The notes: generated by a model from the letters alone, not told the origin. Shown: positions 18,401 through 26,514, counted from the stretch's first letter. The stretch is DNA of 64,000 nucleotides from Lachnospiraceae bacterium (GCA_910575275.1 CAJTEE010000002.1:1-64000), one strand, 5' to 3'. Numbers and translations are program-made.

Positions 18401-20397
18401 GCATTTCTACCACGGAGGCGCAGAAATCTTCGGATATGCTTTTAAAGTGCCGCTATCTGGACGAGCTGACCGGGGGGAAAGGCGTGGTATTCGCCACCGG
18501 TACGCCGGTCAGCAATTCCATGACCGAGCTTTACACCATGATGCGCTATCTCCAGCATGATATGCTGCAGCGGAACCACTTAACCCATTTCGACAACTTG
18601 GCCAGCATTTTCGGGGAAACGACCACCGCCATCGAGCTGGCCCCGGAAGGGAACGGCTACCGGGCGCGAACCCGTTTCGCCAAGTTTTTCAACCTGCCGG
18701 AGCTGATGAACATCTGGAAGGAGGCCGCCGACATCAAGACCGCCGACCAGTTAAACCTCCCCACGCCGGAGGTGGAATACCACAATGAAGTGGCCCACCC
18801 CACGGAACACCAGCAGGCCATGGTACAGGAGCTTTCCGAGCGGGCTGCAGAAGTCCATTCTGGCAAAGTAGAACCATGGAAAGACAATATGCTCAAGATC
18901 ACCAGTGACGGGCGCAAGCTGGGACTTGACCAGCGGATTTTAAATCCTCTCCTGCCGGACGACCCAAGCAGCAAGGTCAATCAGTGTGTGGAAAACATCA
19001 CGCAAATCTGGCAGGATGGGCAGGCGGAGAAGCTGACCCAGCTCGTGTTTTGTGATATTTCGACACCGAAAGGGACAACGGGCCGGAAGGTGGCAAAGTC
19101 CCCCGGAAAGCTGGACAGCCCGGAGCTTCATGCGCTGGAAACCCTAACCGAATCGGAAGACGAGGAACAGTCCTTTTCTATTTACTATGACATCCGCGAC
19201 AAGCTGATCGCCAGGGGCATACCGGAAACAGAGATCGCCTTTATCCATGACGCCAATACGGAGGCCCGGAAGAAGGAGCTGTTTGCAAAGGTACGCAGTG
19301 GCCAGGTGCGTGTCCTTATGGGCAGCACCTTTAAGATGGGGGCGGGAATGAATGTCCAGGATCGCCTTATCGCCCTACATGACCTAGACTGCCCCTGGCG
19401 GCCCGGAGATCTGGAACAGCGCAAAGGCCGTATCGTCCGACAGGGGAATAAAAATAAGACTGTCCATATTTACCGGTATGTGACGGAGGGAACCTTCGAC
19501 AGCTACCTCTGGCAGACCGTGGAGAACAAGCAGAAATTCATTTCCCAGATCATGACCTCAAAATCGCCGGTGCGCTCCTGTGAGGACATTGACGAGACCG
19601 CCCTCTCCTATGCGGAGATCAAGGCACTGTGCGCGGGCGATCCGAGGATAAAAGAAAAGATGGATCTGGATATTGAAGTGTCGCGGCTAAAGCTCTTAAA
19701 GGCCAACCACCAGAGCCAGCAGTACCGGCTGGAGGACAGTCTGCTGAAATATTTCCCGGAGCAGATTGAGCAGAACAAAGGATTTATCACCGGACTAAAG
19801 CAGGACATGGAGACCCTGGCCTCCCACCAGCCCCCGGAGGGGGAATTTGCCGGGATGGTGATCCGGGGAGATACCCTGACGGACAAGGACAATGCCGGGG
19901 CTGCTATTTTAGAGGCCTGCAAGGAGCTGAAAAGCGGGGACATCATGGAGATCGGCAACTACCGGGGCCTGAACATGAGCCTTTCCTTTAACGGCTTTCG
20001 TGTAGATTTGATGTTAAAAGGGGCCAGAACCCATCAAGCGGAATTGGGAACTGATGCCCGCGGCAACTTGACTCGGATCGATCATGTGCTGGAGGCCATA
20101 CCGGATCGCCTCAGGTCCGTGCAGGTCCAGCTTGACAACCTGTATCAACAGCAGGCGGCGGCCAAAGCGGAACTGGGAAAACCATTCCTTCAGGAGACGG
20201 AGCTGCAAGAAAAGAGCGCCCGCCTTGCTCAGCTCAATGCCCTTTTGGACATAGACACCAAATGCCCTGTGCTGCAGGTCTCAAAACGGCAGGCAAAGGC
20301 CAAACGGCTCTCTGTCCTGGATAAATTAAAAGCATCGCCACCGCCTGTCCGCAGTACGCCGGACAAGACCCATAAGAAAGAAACGGAGGTAAGATAA
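12403..20397 (+). CDS. Giant methylase-fold/SNF2-type helicase protein of the conjugative element
   Basis: A 2,664-residue protein. Residues 1-250 are an ArdC-like N-terminal region. Residues about 255-380 are a disordered linker that overlaps a TnpV-type gene in another frame. Residues about 415-480 are a proline/threonine repeat linker. An adenine-methylase fold follows with motif I EPSCGIGNF near residue 1116 and NVPFG (degenerate NPPY) near 1180. The SF2/SNF2 helicase has Walker A EVGAGKT near 1816, DEAH near 1981 and motif VI RKGRIVRQGN near 2340. A coiled-coil C terminus completes it. It is probably involved in transfer DNA processing or protection; the mechanism is unknown. The start is ATG at 12,403 with AGGAGG at 12,391-12,396. 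Confidence 0.9.
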   Translation: MPSKLQNYTAMAEYEASRLTSSFQQWTAFLTTASRLYKYPFPEQLMIFAQRPDATACADYDLWNKTMRRYVRRGSKGIALIDDSGDRPRLRYVFDVSDTGGRENARRLQLWQYRPEHEALVTEALENVYGISGASGLADQLEKVAARLVDEYWQEHRRDLMDIVDGSFLEEYDDLNIEIAFKSAATASITFSLMSRCGMEPENYFEHEDFLSIFDFNTPVVVNALGTAVSQSSGQVLRQIGVTIKHYDYERSMANERTDLHAERRLSVPEPGIGEDGNNAAPGQIRQDAENLSEGTPPDPLQQPSAFRETDRTSGRDRHGSEPEAGTAHTGADENSGRDGKSESRRSDEVGGTGQQLQGTGRGNDPDGTYIQLTLPLFPSEQEQIRAIDEAESVKMPSAFSMPENDGKTPQETEKPVHETAEQTPILGTVKQTPIPETVEPTLTPETAKQTSALETPRQTSALETVEPASPPSAPTPENTQSSDSQAAIDAALQEWNGSLANKQAVAYYMKTHARDKDTAAWLRKEYGDDLPAFPVPEAGTDLPWPRVQRRIAQLIKEECFITPEEESQIGQDWENRYVVMESQDSYMEPGRGAYVVWDNLNQECVFGDNNRIRSFYDEASAMEFMRELERQEKAPPDLSGQTMTRQGDTITIGNGEAVTHEIDLTVTDEEWEQVKEAIPESPAPPATACDPLASAYQMGDTVYLDDKPFTIMEVGMFDIHLNDPSLRFPVSRAEGKEQFERLLRQDSRNGHITEFLPASLKGINDDLREVLTAGLLTGQDKEYISGWIRSGEGNTRIAKRLSETFAGRAETMELMTGEPADYFTSNTGIEVEIHDKFSSRRSASWGQIAPVLRALYQQELDGFSHEPVQREGTRLEGEPSYQVGDKVILPYPFWEISGTIGYIGEVDVRIDTGPYVWSHEMVNREQFEEFLRRDGRNAHLFQPSVPEQAQTEITAEPVTLYPGDKNNLPYDIVAERLHIEEPEHMLLEPTTPAPATENFRITDDALGEGNLKSKFRMNMEAIRTLQAIEAEGRSATAAEQETLSRYVGWGSMPDAFDENKTTWAKEYAELKSILSPEEYALARSSTLNAHYTTPAVIKAIYEAVENMGFTTGNILEPSCGIGNFFGLVPESMAASRLYGVELDSVSGRIARQLYPKANIEINGFEKTQYPDGFFDLAVGNVPFGNYKLIDRQYERENFLIHDYFFAKTMDKVRAGGLIAFITSNGISGGTLDKKDSRARRYMAQRCDLLGAVRLPNTTFRANAGTDIAVDIVFLQKREVPRLPGEPLPEWVETDTLLENEFVGGDGRARHDHVTLNRYYQEHPEMVLGNLDIVTGPFGPQLVCNPIEGAVLSEQLREALSHIKGQYQEARLQELREGEEIDTSIPADPNVKNFSYAIVDGEVYFRENSRMVKPDLNATAMERVKGLMELRDCVQQLIAYQMDNYTDDVILRQQTKLNRLYDAFSEKYGLINSRGNALAFADDSSYYLLCSLEVLDEEGQFERKADMFSKRTIKQHTAVTSVDTASEALSVSISEKACVDMEYMSVLTGKDEETLAAELRGVVFLDFTPESGGPHIYRTADDFLSGNVREKLHKYQRIMEGMAPDDPLYMTVKTNVEALQAAQPKDLDASEIDVRLGATWVDKEYVQQFMYELLDTPYNLKSMIEVNYSSFTAEWNITGKNAVSYNNIAAYTTYGTERANAYRILEDSLNLRDVRIYDTEHDPDGKERRVLNQKETTLAQQKQQAIKEAFQDWIWRDPYRRQTLVQKYNELFNANRLREYDGSHITFGGINPEIRLRPHQLNAIAHVLYGGNTLLAHEVGAGKTFEMVAAAMESKRLGLCHKSLFVVPNHLTEQWASEFLRLYPSANILVATKKDFETRNRKKFCSRISTGDYDAVIIGHSQFERIPVSVERQERLLQEQIWEIEDGLAELKNSRAENFTIKQLEKTKKSLEARLDKLHKNERKDDVVTFEQLGVDRLFVDEAHSYKNLFLYTKLRNVAGISTTEAQKSSDMLLKCRYLDELTGGKGVVFATGTPVSNSMTELYTMMRYLQHDMLQRNHLTHFDNLASIFGETTTAIELAPEGNGYRARTRFAKFFNLPELMNIWKEAADIKTADQLNLPTPEVEYHNEVAHPTEHQQAMVQELSERAAEVHSGKVEPWKDNMLKITSDGRKLGLDQRILNPLLPDDPSSKVNQCVENITQIWQDGQAEKLTQLVFCDISTPKGTTGRKVAKSPGKLDSPELHALETLTESEDEEQSFSIYYDIRDKLIARGIPETEIAFIHDANTEARKKELFAKVRSGQVRVLMGSTFKMGAGMNVQDRLIALHDLDCPWRPGDLEQRKGRIVRQGNKNKTVHIYRYVTEGTFDSYLWQTVENKQKFISQIMTSKSPVRSCEDIDETALSYAEIKALCAGDPRIKEKMDLDIEVSRLKLLKANHQSQQYRLEDSLLKYFPEQIEQNKGFITGLKQDMETLASHQPPEGEFAGMVIRGDTLTDKDNAGAAILEACKELKSGDIMEIGNYRGLNMSLSFNGFRVDLMLKGARTHQAELGTDARGNLTRIDHVLEAIPDRLRSVQVQLDNLYQQQAAAKAELGKPFLQETELQEKSARLAQLNALLDIDTKCPVLQVSKRQAKAKRLSVLDKLKASPPPVRSTPDKTHKKETEVR
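13166..13522 (+). CDS. TnpV-type transposon protein nested in the giant helicase gene
   Basis: A complete 118-residue ORF in a different frame inside the helicase gene. It starts MSELTYTQRGDYLFPNL, contains LGKYGRMRKTYLKEHRP, and ends KAQAEEMIQTELIYN, all typical of the TnpV family known from Tn4451-type transposons. The ATG has AAAGGAG at 13,151-13,157, eight bases upstream; an earlier in-frame ATG at 13,148 has no ribosome site. The helicase frame over the same bases encodes only a G/R/E/D/P/S-rich linker. The role of TnpV is unknown. The complete length, start signal and family match argue that it is expressed. Confidence 0.72.
   Translation: MSELTYTQRGDYLFPNLVLEKTETTQPLGKYGRMRKTYLKEHRPILYNNLLLSGKLTEHLAEIDTAANRRLEQLIPELTKTAGVTESLKAADPMKWVGLANNCKAQAEEMIQTELIYN
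13660..13815 (+). repeat. Degenerate Pro/Thr coding repeats in the helicase linker
   Basis: Imperfect units reading like QTPI-ETV, QTPIPETVEP, TPETAKQTS, ETPRQTSALETVEP recur in the helicase frame just after the nested TnpV region. They form a low-complexity hinge between the N-terminal domain and the methylase/helicase body. Confidence 0.55.
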
Positions 20398-20398
20398 T

Positions 20399-20902
20399 AT
20401 GACGAACGAAGAAAAAAATACCGCTCTTTACGAGAAAGTATTTGCGGAGCAGGAAACCTACCGGAAATGGTTGCTGGAGCAGCCGCCGGAGGAAATCTTA
20501 AAGCATTCCTATGAATATGTTGTGCGGGAGGATATACTCTTATCTTTAGAATACCACGACCTAACGAATGCCCAGGCCGAGGCCCTTTTGAAATCCCCTG
20601 GCCCGCTGGGGGAGATATTCAAAGAATTTGAACAGAGGGAAACAGACTACATGGATACGGTCTTTGATACTGTGGTCTGCCGGGCCGATGCCGCCATAAA
20701 AGCCGATGCCAGACAGAAGCCCACAGTTCTCCCCGGTATGGATGGCGGGAAGGAACATTCCCGGTCGCCTGTCAAAGACGGGGACAGAAGCCGGACAGCT
20801 CAAAAGCCCCGTCCTTCCGTGCGGGAGAATCTCCAAAAGGCAGCGGCAAAGCAGGCCCCAGGCACGGAGAAAAAGAAGAAACTGGAACGGGAGGCGCGTT
20901 AA
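20399..20902 (+). CDS. DUF3848-type conjugative element protein
   Basis: A 167-residue protein whose N-terminal ~100 residues carry the pattern YEKVFAEQETYRKWLLEQPP, HSYEYVVREDILLSLEYHDL and LKSPGPLGEIFKEFEQRE typical of DUF3848. The C-terminal ~65 residues are a basic, disordered tail (KKKKLEREAR). It starts one base after the helicase stop and ends overlapping mobC by one base, so it belongs to the mobilisation end of the operon. Function unknown. Confidence 0.78.
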   Translation: MTNEEKNTALYEKVFAEQETYRKWLLEQPPEEILKHSYEYVVREDILLSLEYHDLTNAQAEALLKSPGPLGEIFKEFEQRETDYMDTVFDTVVCRADAAIKADARQKPTVLPGMDGGKEHSRSPVKDGDRSRTAQKPRPSVRENLQKAAAKQAPGTEKKKKLEREAR

Positions 20903-21240
20903 TGGCACACCGGAAACGGACGGTGCAGCTTCATTTTATGGTAACGGATCATGAGCGGGAATTGATCCGCCAGAGGATGGCTCAGCTCGGCACAAATAAT
21001 TTGGGGGTGTATCTCCGCAAAATGGCCGTGGACGGATATATCGTGAAGCTGGATCTGCCGGAGCTTTCCGAAATGCTCTCCCTTTTGCGGCGCACCAGCA
21101 ACAATATCAATCAGGTGGCCCGCCGTGCGCATGAAACCGGGAATATTTATAACACGGATTTGAAGGATATTCTCCAAAAACAGAAGGAGCTTTGGGACGG
21201 GGTGAATGAGATATTGTCCTGTCTTGGCGGGATTCCATAA
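20902..21240 (+). CDS. mobC: MobC relaxosome accessory protein
   Basis: A 112-residue protein with a basic N-terminal ribbon-helix-helix-like region (KRTVQLHFMVTDHERELI) and the MobC signature NNLGVYLRKMAVDGYI...LRRTSNNINQVARRAHETG. MobC proteins bind oriT and help the relaxase nick. The neighbouring relaxase lies 130 bases downstream. A second, diverged mobC is at 55,180-55,581 on the other strand. Confidence 0.92.
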   Translation: MAHRKRTVQLHFMVTDHERELIRQRMAQLGTNNLGVYLRKMAVDGYIVKLDLPELSEMLSLLRRTSNNINQVARRAHETGNIYNTDLKDILQKQKELWDGVNEILSCLGGIP

Positions 21241-21370
21241 ATGGGGCTTAGACCCCAAAAACGGAGGGAGAATGGCCAGAATCTTCTCCGCTTTTTTGCC
21301 TAACGGCGGCAGCTTTGCAGACAAAAAAGACCGTTATAATACAGAAGCAATCAGGAAGGAGGTCCGACCG

Positions 21371-22816
21371 ATGGCAACTACACGTCTTATCCCCATGCAC
21401 AAGATAAAGAATCAGTCTGTATCCTATACGATACAAGAGCGGATTGACTATGCTACCAACTCGGTCAAGACACTTGGCATGGAATTAGTGACCGCCTATG
21501 GCTGTGATCCAGCCACCGCCGCCAATGAAATGAGGATGACCAAACGAGCCTATGCGGATTATACCGGCAGGGAAATGCCAAAGAATGATGTACTGCTCTA
21601 TCAGATCCGTCAGTCCTTTAAGCCTGGGGAGATTACACCGGAGCTGGCACAAAAAATCGGCTATGAAACGGCGATGAGCTGGACGAAGGGCAAGCACCAG
21701 TTTATCGTGGCGACCCATATCGACCGTGCCCATATCCATACGCACATCATTTATAATTCCACCTGCATGGACGGAAAGCACAAGTACCGGAATTTCCTCG
21801 GCTCCAGCTTTGCCCTGCGCCGGGCCAGCGACAAGCTGTGCCTGGAAAATAACCTTTCGATTGTGGAGGAACCGAAAACCGGAACGACCCATTACGGAAA
21901 GTGGCTGGGGAATAAAAAACCCCCTTCCTTTCAGAAAAAGCTCCGGATGGCGATTGACGCGGCATTGGCAGAGAAGCCAAAGGATTATCAAGCCTTCTTG
22001 AAACTGATGGATGATGCCGGATATGAATATAAGGCCGGGAAACAGCCGGCCTTTAAGGGGCCAGAGCAGAAAAAATTTACAAGGCTGCGATCCTTGAAAG
22101 AAGGATATTCCGAAGGAGATATTCGCGCTGTCATCATGGGAGAAAGGCAGCTTTCTCCCGAACAGAAAAAGGCAAAGAATATTCAGCCTCAGCGCGTCAA
22201 TTTGCTGGTAGATATCCAGGCCAAACTTGCGGAGGGAAAAGGGGCTGGATATGTAAGGTGGGCGCGGGGATTTAACTTAAAGCAGATGGCGCAGACCTTG
22301 AATTTTCTGATGGAGCACAGGTTGCTGGACTACGGGACGCTCTGCAAAAAAACAGACGAGGTTACGACCCGGTTCCACGAGCTGTCCGGCCAGATCAAGG
22401 CGGCGGATACACGGATGGCAGAATTGAATACTCTGCGAAAACATATCATCAATTATGCCAAGACCCGTGAGGTCTATGTGGCATACCGGAGGACCGGTTA
22501 TTCCAAGAAATTCCTGGCAGAGCACGGGAGGGATATTCTGCTCCATAAGGCGGCGAAGAAAACCTTTGATGAGATGGGAATCAAGAAGTTTCCAACGATG
22601 AAAAGCATCCAGGCAGAGTATGCCGGTTCGCTGGCCGAAAAGAAAAAGCTGTATCCCGAATACTCTGCTGTTCGGCAGGAAATGAAGGATTTGCAGATGG
22701 CGAGGGCCAATGTTGCACGGCTGTTGGGGTATGAGGAAAAAGAGAAGAAGAAAGAAAGCCGGGAGACACCGGAGAAGGAAAAAGAGACAACGAACCGCAC
22801 TGGTCCGCTTTTATGA
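21371..22816 (+). CDS. Relaxase/mobilisation nuclease (MobA/VirD2 family)
   Basis: A 481-residue relaxase that should nick oriT and pilot the strand into the recipient. The metal-binding motif AHIHTHIIYN places histidines at residues 121, 123 and 125. Upstream lies YTIQERIDYATNSVKT and downstream a helical, lysine-rich C terminus (KEKKKESRETPEKEKE). The frame is open from 21,206, but the ATG at 21,371 has AAGGAGGT at 21,356-21,363 and gives the family start. The catalytic tyrosine is not assigned with certainty. The transposon insertion at 22,972 lies downstream and does not disrupt it. Confidence 0.92.
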   Translation: MATTRLIPMHKIKNQSVSYTIQERIDYATNSVKTLGMELVTAYGCDPATAANEMRMTKRAYADYTGREMPKNDVLLYQIRQSFKPGEITPELAQKIGYETAMSWTKGKHQFIVATHIDRAHIHTHIIYNSTCMDGKHKYRNFLGSSFALRRASDKLCLENNLSIVEEPKTGTTHYGKWLGNKKPPSFQKKLRMAIDAALAEKPKDYQAFLKLMDDAGYEYKAGKQPAFKGPEQKKFTRLRSLKEGYSEGDIRAVIMGERQLSPEQKKAKNIQPQRVNLLVDIQAKLAEGKGAGYVRWARGFNLKQMAQTLNFLMEHRLLDYGTLCKKTDEVTTRFHELSGQIKAADTRMAELNTLRKHIINYAKTREVYVAYRRTGYSKKFLAEHGRDILLHKAAKKTFDEMGIKKFPTMKSIQAEYAGSLAEKKKLYPEYSAVRQEMKDLQMARANVARLLGYEEKEKKKESRETPEKEKETTNRTGPLL

Positions 22817-22867
22817 CAGGAAGGAAAGGGATGGATTCAGCAGATCTTCGGCGCAGTGGAAATGTAT

Positions 22868-22937
22868 AACCGGTCATCTTTTGGAGCTGTGGGAAAGTTC
22901 TTTTTACTTTTCCATGACGGAATGGCCGGTTTTTTTG
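22868..22937 (+). terminator. Terminator after the relaxase gene
   Basis: AACCGGTCAT (22,868-22,877) pairs with ATGGCCGGTT (22,922-22,931), enclosing an inner GGAAAG/CTTTTCC hairpin, followed by TTTTTTT. It ends the mobilisation operon just before the inserted transposon. Confidence 0.65.
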
Positions 22938-22971
22938 ACAGAGCTAAGTCAGAAATATGTATTCAAATATT

Positions 22972-22997
22972 GGGTATCCGAAATCTTAGGTTGAAAA
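22972..22997 (+). repeat. Left terminal inverted repeat of the ISL3 transposon
   Basis: It begins GGGTATCCGAAAT and ends GGTTGAAAA. It matches the right end in 22 of 26 positions and is preceded directly by the octamer CAAATATT. Further GGTTGAAA copies follow inward at about 23,077, 23,123 and 23,183. Confidence 0.92.
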
Positions 22998-23110
22998 ACT
23001 CTAATACATCATTCCTTCTATGCCAACCGATATAGTTGAAACAGGTGTTGATGTCATTCCTCCTAAATGTATCAAGTGGTTGAAAAAGTGAAATGTCAGA
23101 AAAGGTCGAA

Positions 23111-23212
23111 TTCTCAAAATTTGGTTGAAAGCATCCTACTCATATGGTAATATATGGGTAGGATATTTTATTCTCAAAATTTGGTTGAAAACCATCATAC
23201 TATAGATATAAC
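23111..23212 (+). promoter_or_regulatory. hsdM promoter region with direct repeats and an inverted repeat
   Basis: TTCTCAAAATTTGGTTGAAA occurs twice exactly 60 bp apart (23,111-23,130 and 23,171-23,190). Between them ATCCTACTCATAT (23,133-23,145) faces ATATGGGTAGGAT (23,152-23,164), a 13-bp inverted repeat with one mismatch and a 6-base loop. The second repeat ends in TTGAAA (23,185-23,190), a possible -35, with TATAAC (23,207-23,212) 16 bases on as the -10. The site could be shared by transposase binding and control of the methylase gene. Confidence 0.6.
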
Positions 23213-23236
23213 AACAAACATGATAAGGAGAATACC

Positions 23237-25300
23237 ATGGCAGAACAGACATCGCAGAAATTTAATTATGTAGATGAAATATGGGGCATTGCTGATTATG
23301 TCAGAGATATTATTAAGCGTTCAGAGTACAATAGACTGGTACTTCCATTCTCATTACTCAGGAGACTGGAATGCGCATTAGAGCCAACAAGAGAGGCTGT
23401 ATCAGCTGCTGTCAAGGAGCATGAATCTACTTGGGGTAGAGAAAGTGATAACTACTGTGCGTTTTCAAAGAAAGCTTTTTATAATGTTACCAATTTCAGG
23501 CTGAATAACTTAGGAGCCAATGATACATTAGATGCTCTGATGGAATACATCAACGGGTTCAGTCCAAATGCCAGAGATATTCTTCTGCGTTTCAAAATTG
23601 AAGAAACCTGCAAAATTTTACAAGAACATGGAATGCTTTACACAGTATGTAAACGTTTTAGTGGTTTTGACCTTAGTTCAGAGAATGTTTCTGATAGAGA
23701 AATGTCTGACATTTACGAACATTTAATCCAGAGATACGGTGAACAGGTTGCGGAGGATGCAGAGGATTTCATGACGCCAAAAGATGTTGTTCGTTTAGCC
23801 GTAAGTATGATTTTCGCAAATGATGACGAGTTGGTGAACAGCGACAAGGGTATCGTGAGAACATTGTATGACCCTACTATGGGAACAGGTGGTTTTATTA
23901 CTGACGCACTTGACTTGTTGGATGAATGGCACAAAGACAAGAAAATGACGGCTCCTGCGATTATTGTTCCTTATGGCGAGGAATGCGAACAGGAGTCATG
24001 GGCTATGGGCAAAGCTAATCTGTTACTTCGTAATGCGGGCAACAATGGTATGGATGAATATGACTCCATTAAAGATATGTCTTCTCATGTAATGTATGGT
24101 GACACGCTTTCAGATGATAAATTTGAAGGAATGACCTTTAATTACACATTATCCAACCCACCATATGGCAAAAAATGGGAGAAACAGGCTTCCGCAGTAA
24201 ATGACGAAGCTGCTCTTGGCTTTAAGGGAAGATTTGGTGCAGGTTTACCTTCTATCAGTGATGGTTCTATGCTTTTCTTACAGCATGTAGTTAGCAAACT
24301 GGCACCTATTTCAGAAGGTGGTGGTAAAGCTGGTATTGTATTGTCAGCATCCCCTCTTTTCAACGGTGATGCAGGAAGTGGCCCTTCCAATATCAGACGT
24401 TGGCTGTTTGAAAAGGATTTTATAGATTGTATTGTTAAGCTTCCAGATTCAATTTTCTTCCGTACTGGCATCAATACATATCTGTGGATATTATCAAATA
24501 ATAAACCAGAGGAACGTAAAGGTTTAATCCAATTGATTGATGCTTCGGAAATGAAAACCTCTCTTCGCAAGAACCTCGGAAACAAACGTTATGAGATTTC
24601 ACAAGAAGACCGTGATTGGATTGTTAAGACTTACATTGATGGTCATGACCATGGTAAAAGTGTTATTGTACCATATACAGACTTCATGTATCGTAAAGTA
24701 ACAACACAGCAGCCACTTCATGCAGCATTGCATTTTGATAATAAAAAACTGGATGAGTTCTTTTCTCAGAAACCAATTGCAAAACTCTCAGATGATAATA
24801 AGGAAATTCTGCGTCAGGAAATTGTAGCTGAGATGATTGAGGCTATGGATAATACTGTTCCATACGAGCGAGCAGAAGAAATTGTAAAAAAGACCAGGAA
24901 ACTGATGACAAAGCCAGAATCTACTGTAACAGCTATCGCAAAGAGTATTCTGGACACTTATATGGTAAAAAGCAAGGAATTCCCTAAAATCATTGATAGT
25001 AAGGGTAACATAGTTTATGATGTAGACCTCAAGGATAGCGAGAATATCCCATGGGGAATGGATTTTGGTGAGTATATGGAGAAGGAAGTTCTTCATTTTG
25101 CCCCCGAAACAGTTATTGATGAAACTGTAACAGATGTTGGGCCATTACAGGATTATAAAGTTGGTGTAGTTGGTACAAATATTTCTTTCAATAAGTATTT
25201 CTATCGCTATGAAGCACCAAGGGAGCCAAAGGAAATTGCCAGTGAAATTCTCGAACTAGAAAAAGGTCTGGAAAGTTTTATGGAGGGATTTCTTGTATGA
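23237..25300 (+). CDS. hsdM: Type I restriction-modification DNA methylase subunit
   Basis: A 687-residue N6-adenine methylase subunit. It has an HsdM N-terminal helical domain (residues 10-160), SAM-binding motif I DPTMGTGGF near residue 213 and catalytic motif IV NPPYGK near residue 307. The C-terminal region should bind HsdS. It would modify the adenine of the HsdS-defined target. The ATG has TAAGGAG at 23,223-23,229. It overlaps hsdS by 4 bases (ATGA), which fits balanced expression of M and S. No truncation is visible. Confidence 0.95.
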   Translation: MAEQTSQKFNYVDEIWGIADYVRDIIKRSEYNRLVLPFSLLRRLECALEPTREAVSAAVKEHESTWGRESDNYCAFSKKAFYNVTNFRLNNLGANDTLDALMEYINGFSPNARDILLRFKIEETCKILQEHGMLYTVCKRFSGFDLSSENVSDREMSDIYEHLIQRYGEQVAEDAEDFMTPKDVVRLAVSMIFANDDELVNSDKGIVRTLYDPTMGTGGFITDALDLLDEWHKDKKMTAPAIIVPYGEECEQESWAMGKANLLLRNAGNNGMDEYDSIKDMSSHVMYGDTLSDDKFEGMTFNYTLSNPPYGKKWEKQASAVNDEAALGFKGRFGAGLPSISDGSMLFLQHVVSKLAPISEGGGKAGIVLSASPLFNGDAGSGPSNIRRWLFEKDFIDCIVKLPDSIFFRTGINTYLWILSNNKPEERKGLIQLIDASEMKTSLRKNLGNKRYEISQEDRDWIVKTYIDGHDHGKSVIVPYTDFMYRKVTTQQPLHAALHFDNKKLDEFFSQKPIAKLSDDNKEILRQEIVAEMIEAMDNTVPYERAEEIVKKTRKLMTKPESTVTAIAKSILDTYMVKSKEFPKIIDSKGNIVYDVDLKDSENIPWGMDFGEYMEKEVLHFAPETVIDETVTDVGPLQDYKVGVVGTNISFNKYFYRYEAPREPKEIASEILELEKGLESFMEGFLV

Positions 25301-26514
25301 GAGAGATGAAAGATTCTGGAGTCCCATGGATTGGTAAAATTCCAGAAGCCTGGACTACTGTTAAAACAAAATACAATGTATCTATTCAAAATGGAAGTGA
25401 CCCAATTTTAGAAGGTGACATTCCAGTGTACGGCAGTGGAAAATCAATAGTAAAAACATGTGGTGAATTTAAAATTGGACCCGCAACATTACTTGGAAGA
25501 AAAGGTACACTTGGCAGTGTGAGATATATTGATGTAGGGGAAAAATACTGGAATGTTGATACAGCATTTAATGCAGTCGTTATTAGTAATGATTTGGAAC
25601 CAGCATTTTATAATTTTTGTAGTCTTCTTTACGATGTTAAAGCGTATATGACAAGCACAGCGCTACCAAGTATGAAACAGTCTGATTACATGGAAATGAA
25701 AATTCCATTTCCTTCACGCTCTGAACAACGTTCGATTGTATCTTATATTAACGATACATGCTCTAAAGTAGAAGATGCCATCTCTCGCCACCAGTCTATC
25801 ATTGAGAAACTGGAGGAATATAAGAAATCAATCATTACGCAGGCTGTAACTAATGGATTAAATCCAGATGTTGAGATGAAAGATAGTGGAATTGATTACA
25901 TAGGAAATTATCCATTATCATGGGCTTTAATAAGAATCAAATATTTGCTTTCAGAGAGAAACGCTCGTTCAATAACTGGAGAGGAGGAACCACTCTCGAT
26001 GAGTCAAGTTTATGGATTAATTCCGACATCTCAAATGGACAGAGTTCCACTTATAGCAGCAACAAATGTTGGCGCTAAGATTGCTCATAAATCTGATTTA
26101 GTTTTTAACAAATTGAAAGCTCACTTAGGAGTCTTTGCAGTATCAAATTATGATGGACTTGTAAGCCCAGACTATGCCGTTTACACATCAAAAGACAATA
26201 GCAATCCTAAATATCTTGAATATTTGTTTAAAACAGAAACATATATTTGTGAATTTAAAAAACGTTCCACAGGAGTGGGGGCTGGATTAACACGTTTATA
26301 CACATCAGAACTATTTGAGATAAAATGTGCAATTCCTGCATTGGAAGAACAACAGTTAATTGTTGACTATTTGGATAAAAAATGTGAAAGCATCAAAAAT
26401 GCTATTTCTCGTCAGAAGGCTGCCATTGAAAAACTTGATGAATACAGAAAGTCTCTGATTTACAACGCTGTTACTGGAAAGATTGACTGTCGTGAGGCTG
26501 CTTATGAAGCATAA
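25297..26514 (+). CDS. hsdS: Type I restriction-modification specificity subunit
   Basis: A 405-residue specificity subunit with the usual two-fold design. Each half starts with MKDSG-xxWIG/YIG (residue 4 and about residue 192), carries a variable target-recognition domain, then a conserved helix (EDAISRHQSIIEKLEEYKKSIITQAVT near 165-190; KNAISRQKAAIEKLDEYRKSLIYNAVTG near 365-395). The two recognition domains set the bipartite DNA target, which cannot be read from sequence. It lies in a coupled hsdM-hsdS arrangement. No inverted partial hsdS copy lies nearby, so domain shuffling is not evident. Confidence 0.94.
   Translation: MREMKDSGVPWIGKIPEAWTTVKTKYNVSIQNGSDPILEGDIPVYGSGKSIVKTCGEFKIGPATLLGRKGTLGSVRYIDVGEKYWNVDTAFNAVVISNDLEPAFYNFCSLLYDVKAYMTSTALPSMKQSDYMEMKIPFPSRSEQRSIVSYINDTCSKVEDAISRHQSIIEKLEEYKKSIITQAVTNGLNPDVEMKDSGIDYIGNYPLSWALIRIKYLLSERNARSITGEEEPLSMSQVYGLIPTSQMDRVPLIAATNVGAKIAHKSDLVFNKLKAHLGVFAVSNYDGLVSPDYAVYTSKDNSNPKYLEYLFKTETYICEFKKRSTGVGAGLTRLYTSELFEIKCAIPALEEQQLIVDYLDKKCESIKNAISRQKAAIEKLDEYRKSLIYNAVTGKIDCREAAYEA

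Noticed and set aside
21241-21370. oriT between mobC and the relaxase
   Set aside because: Only a small GGGG-CCCC stem is present; the region at 32,951-33,052 is far better structured and has three counterparts in the window.
23111-23190. Possible CRISPR-like repeats
   Set aside because: Only two copies with a single 40-bp interval and no cas genes; the repeats match the transposon end boxes instead.
25297-26514. Phase-variable hsdS shuffling system
   Set aside because: No second or partial hsdS copy and no inverted repeat with a recombinase gene beside it; the recombinases at 38,360 and beyond belong to other elements.
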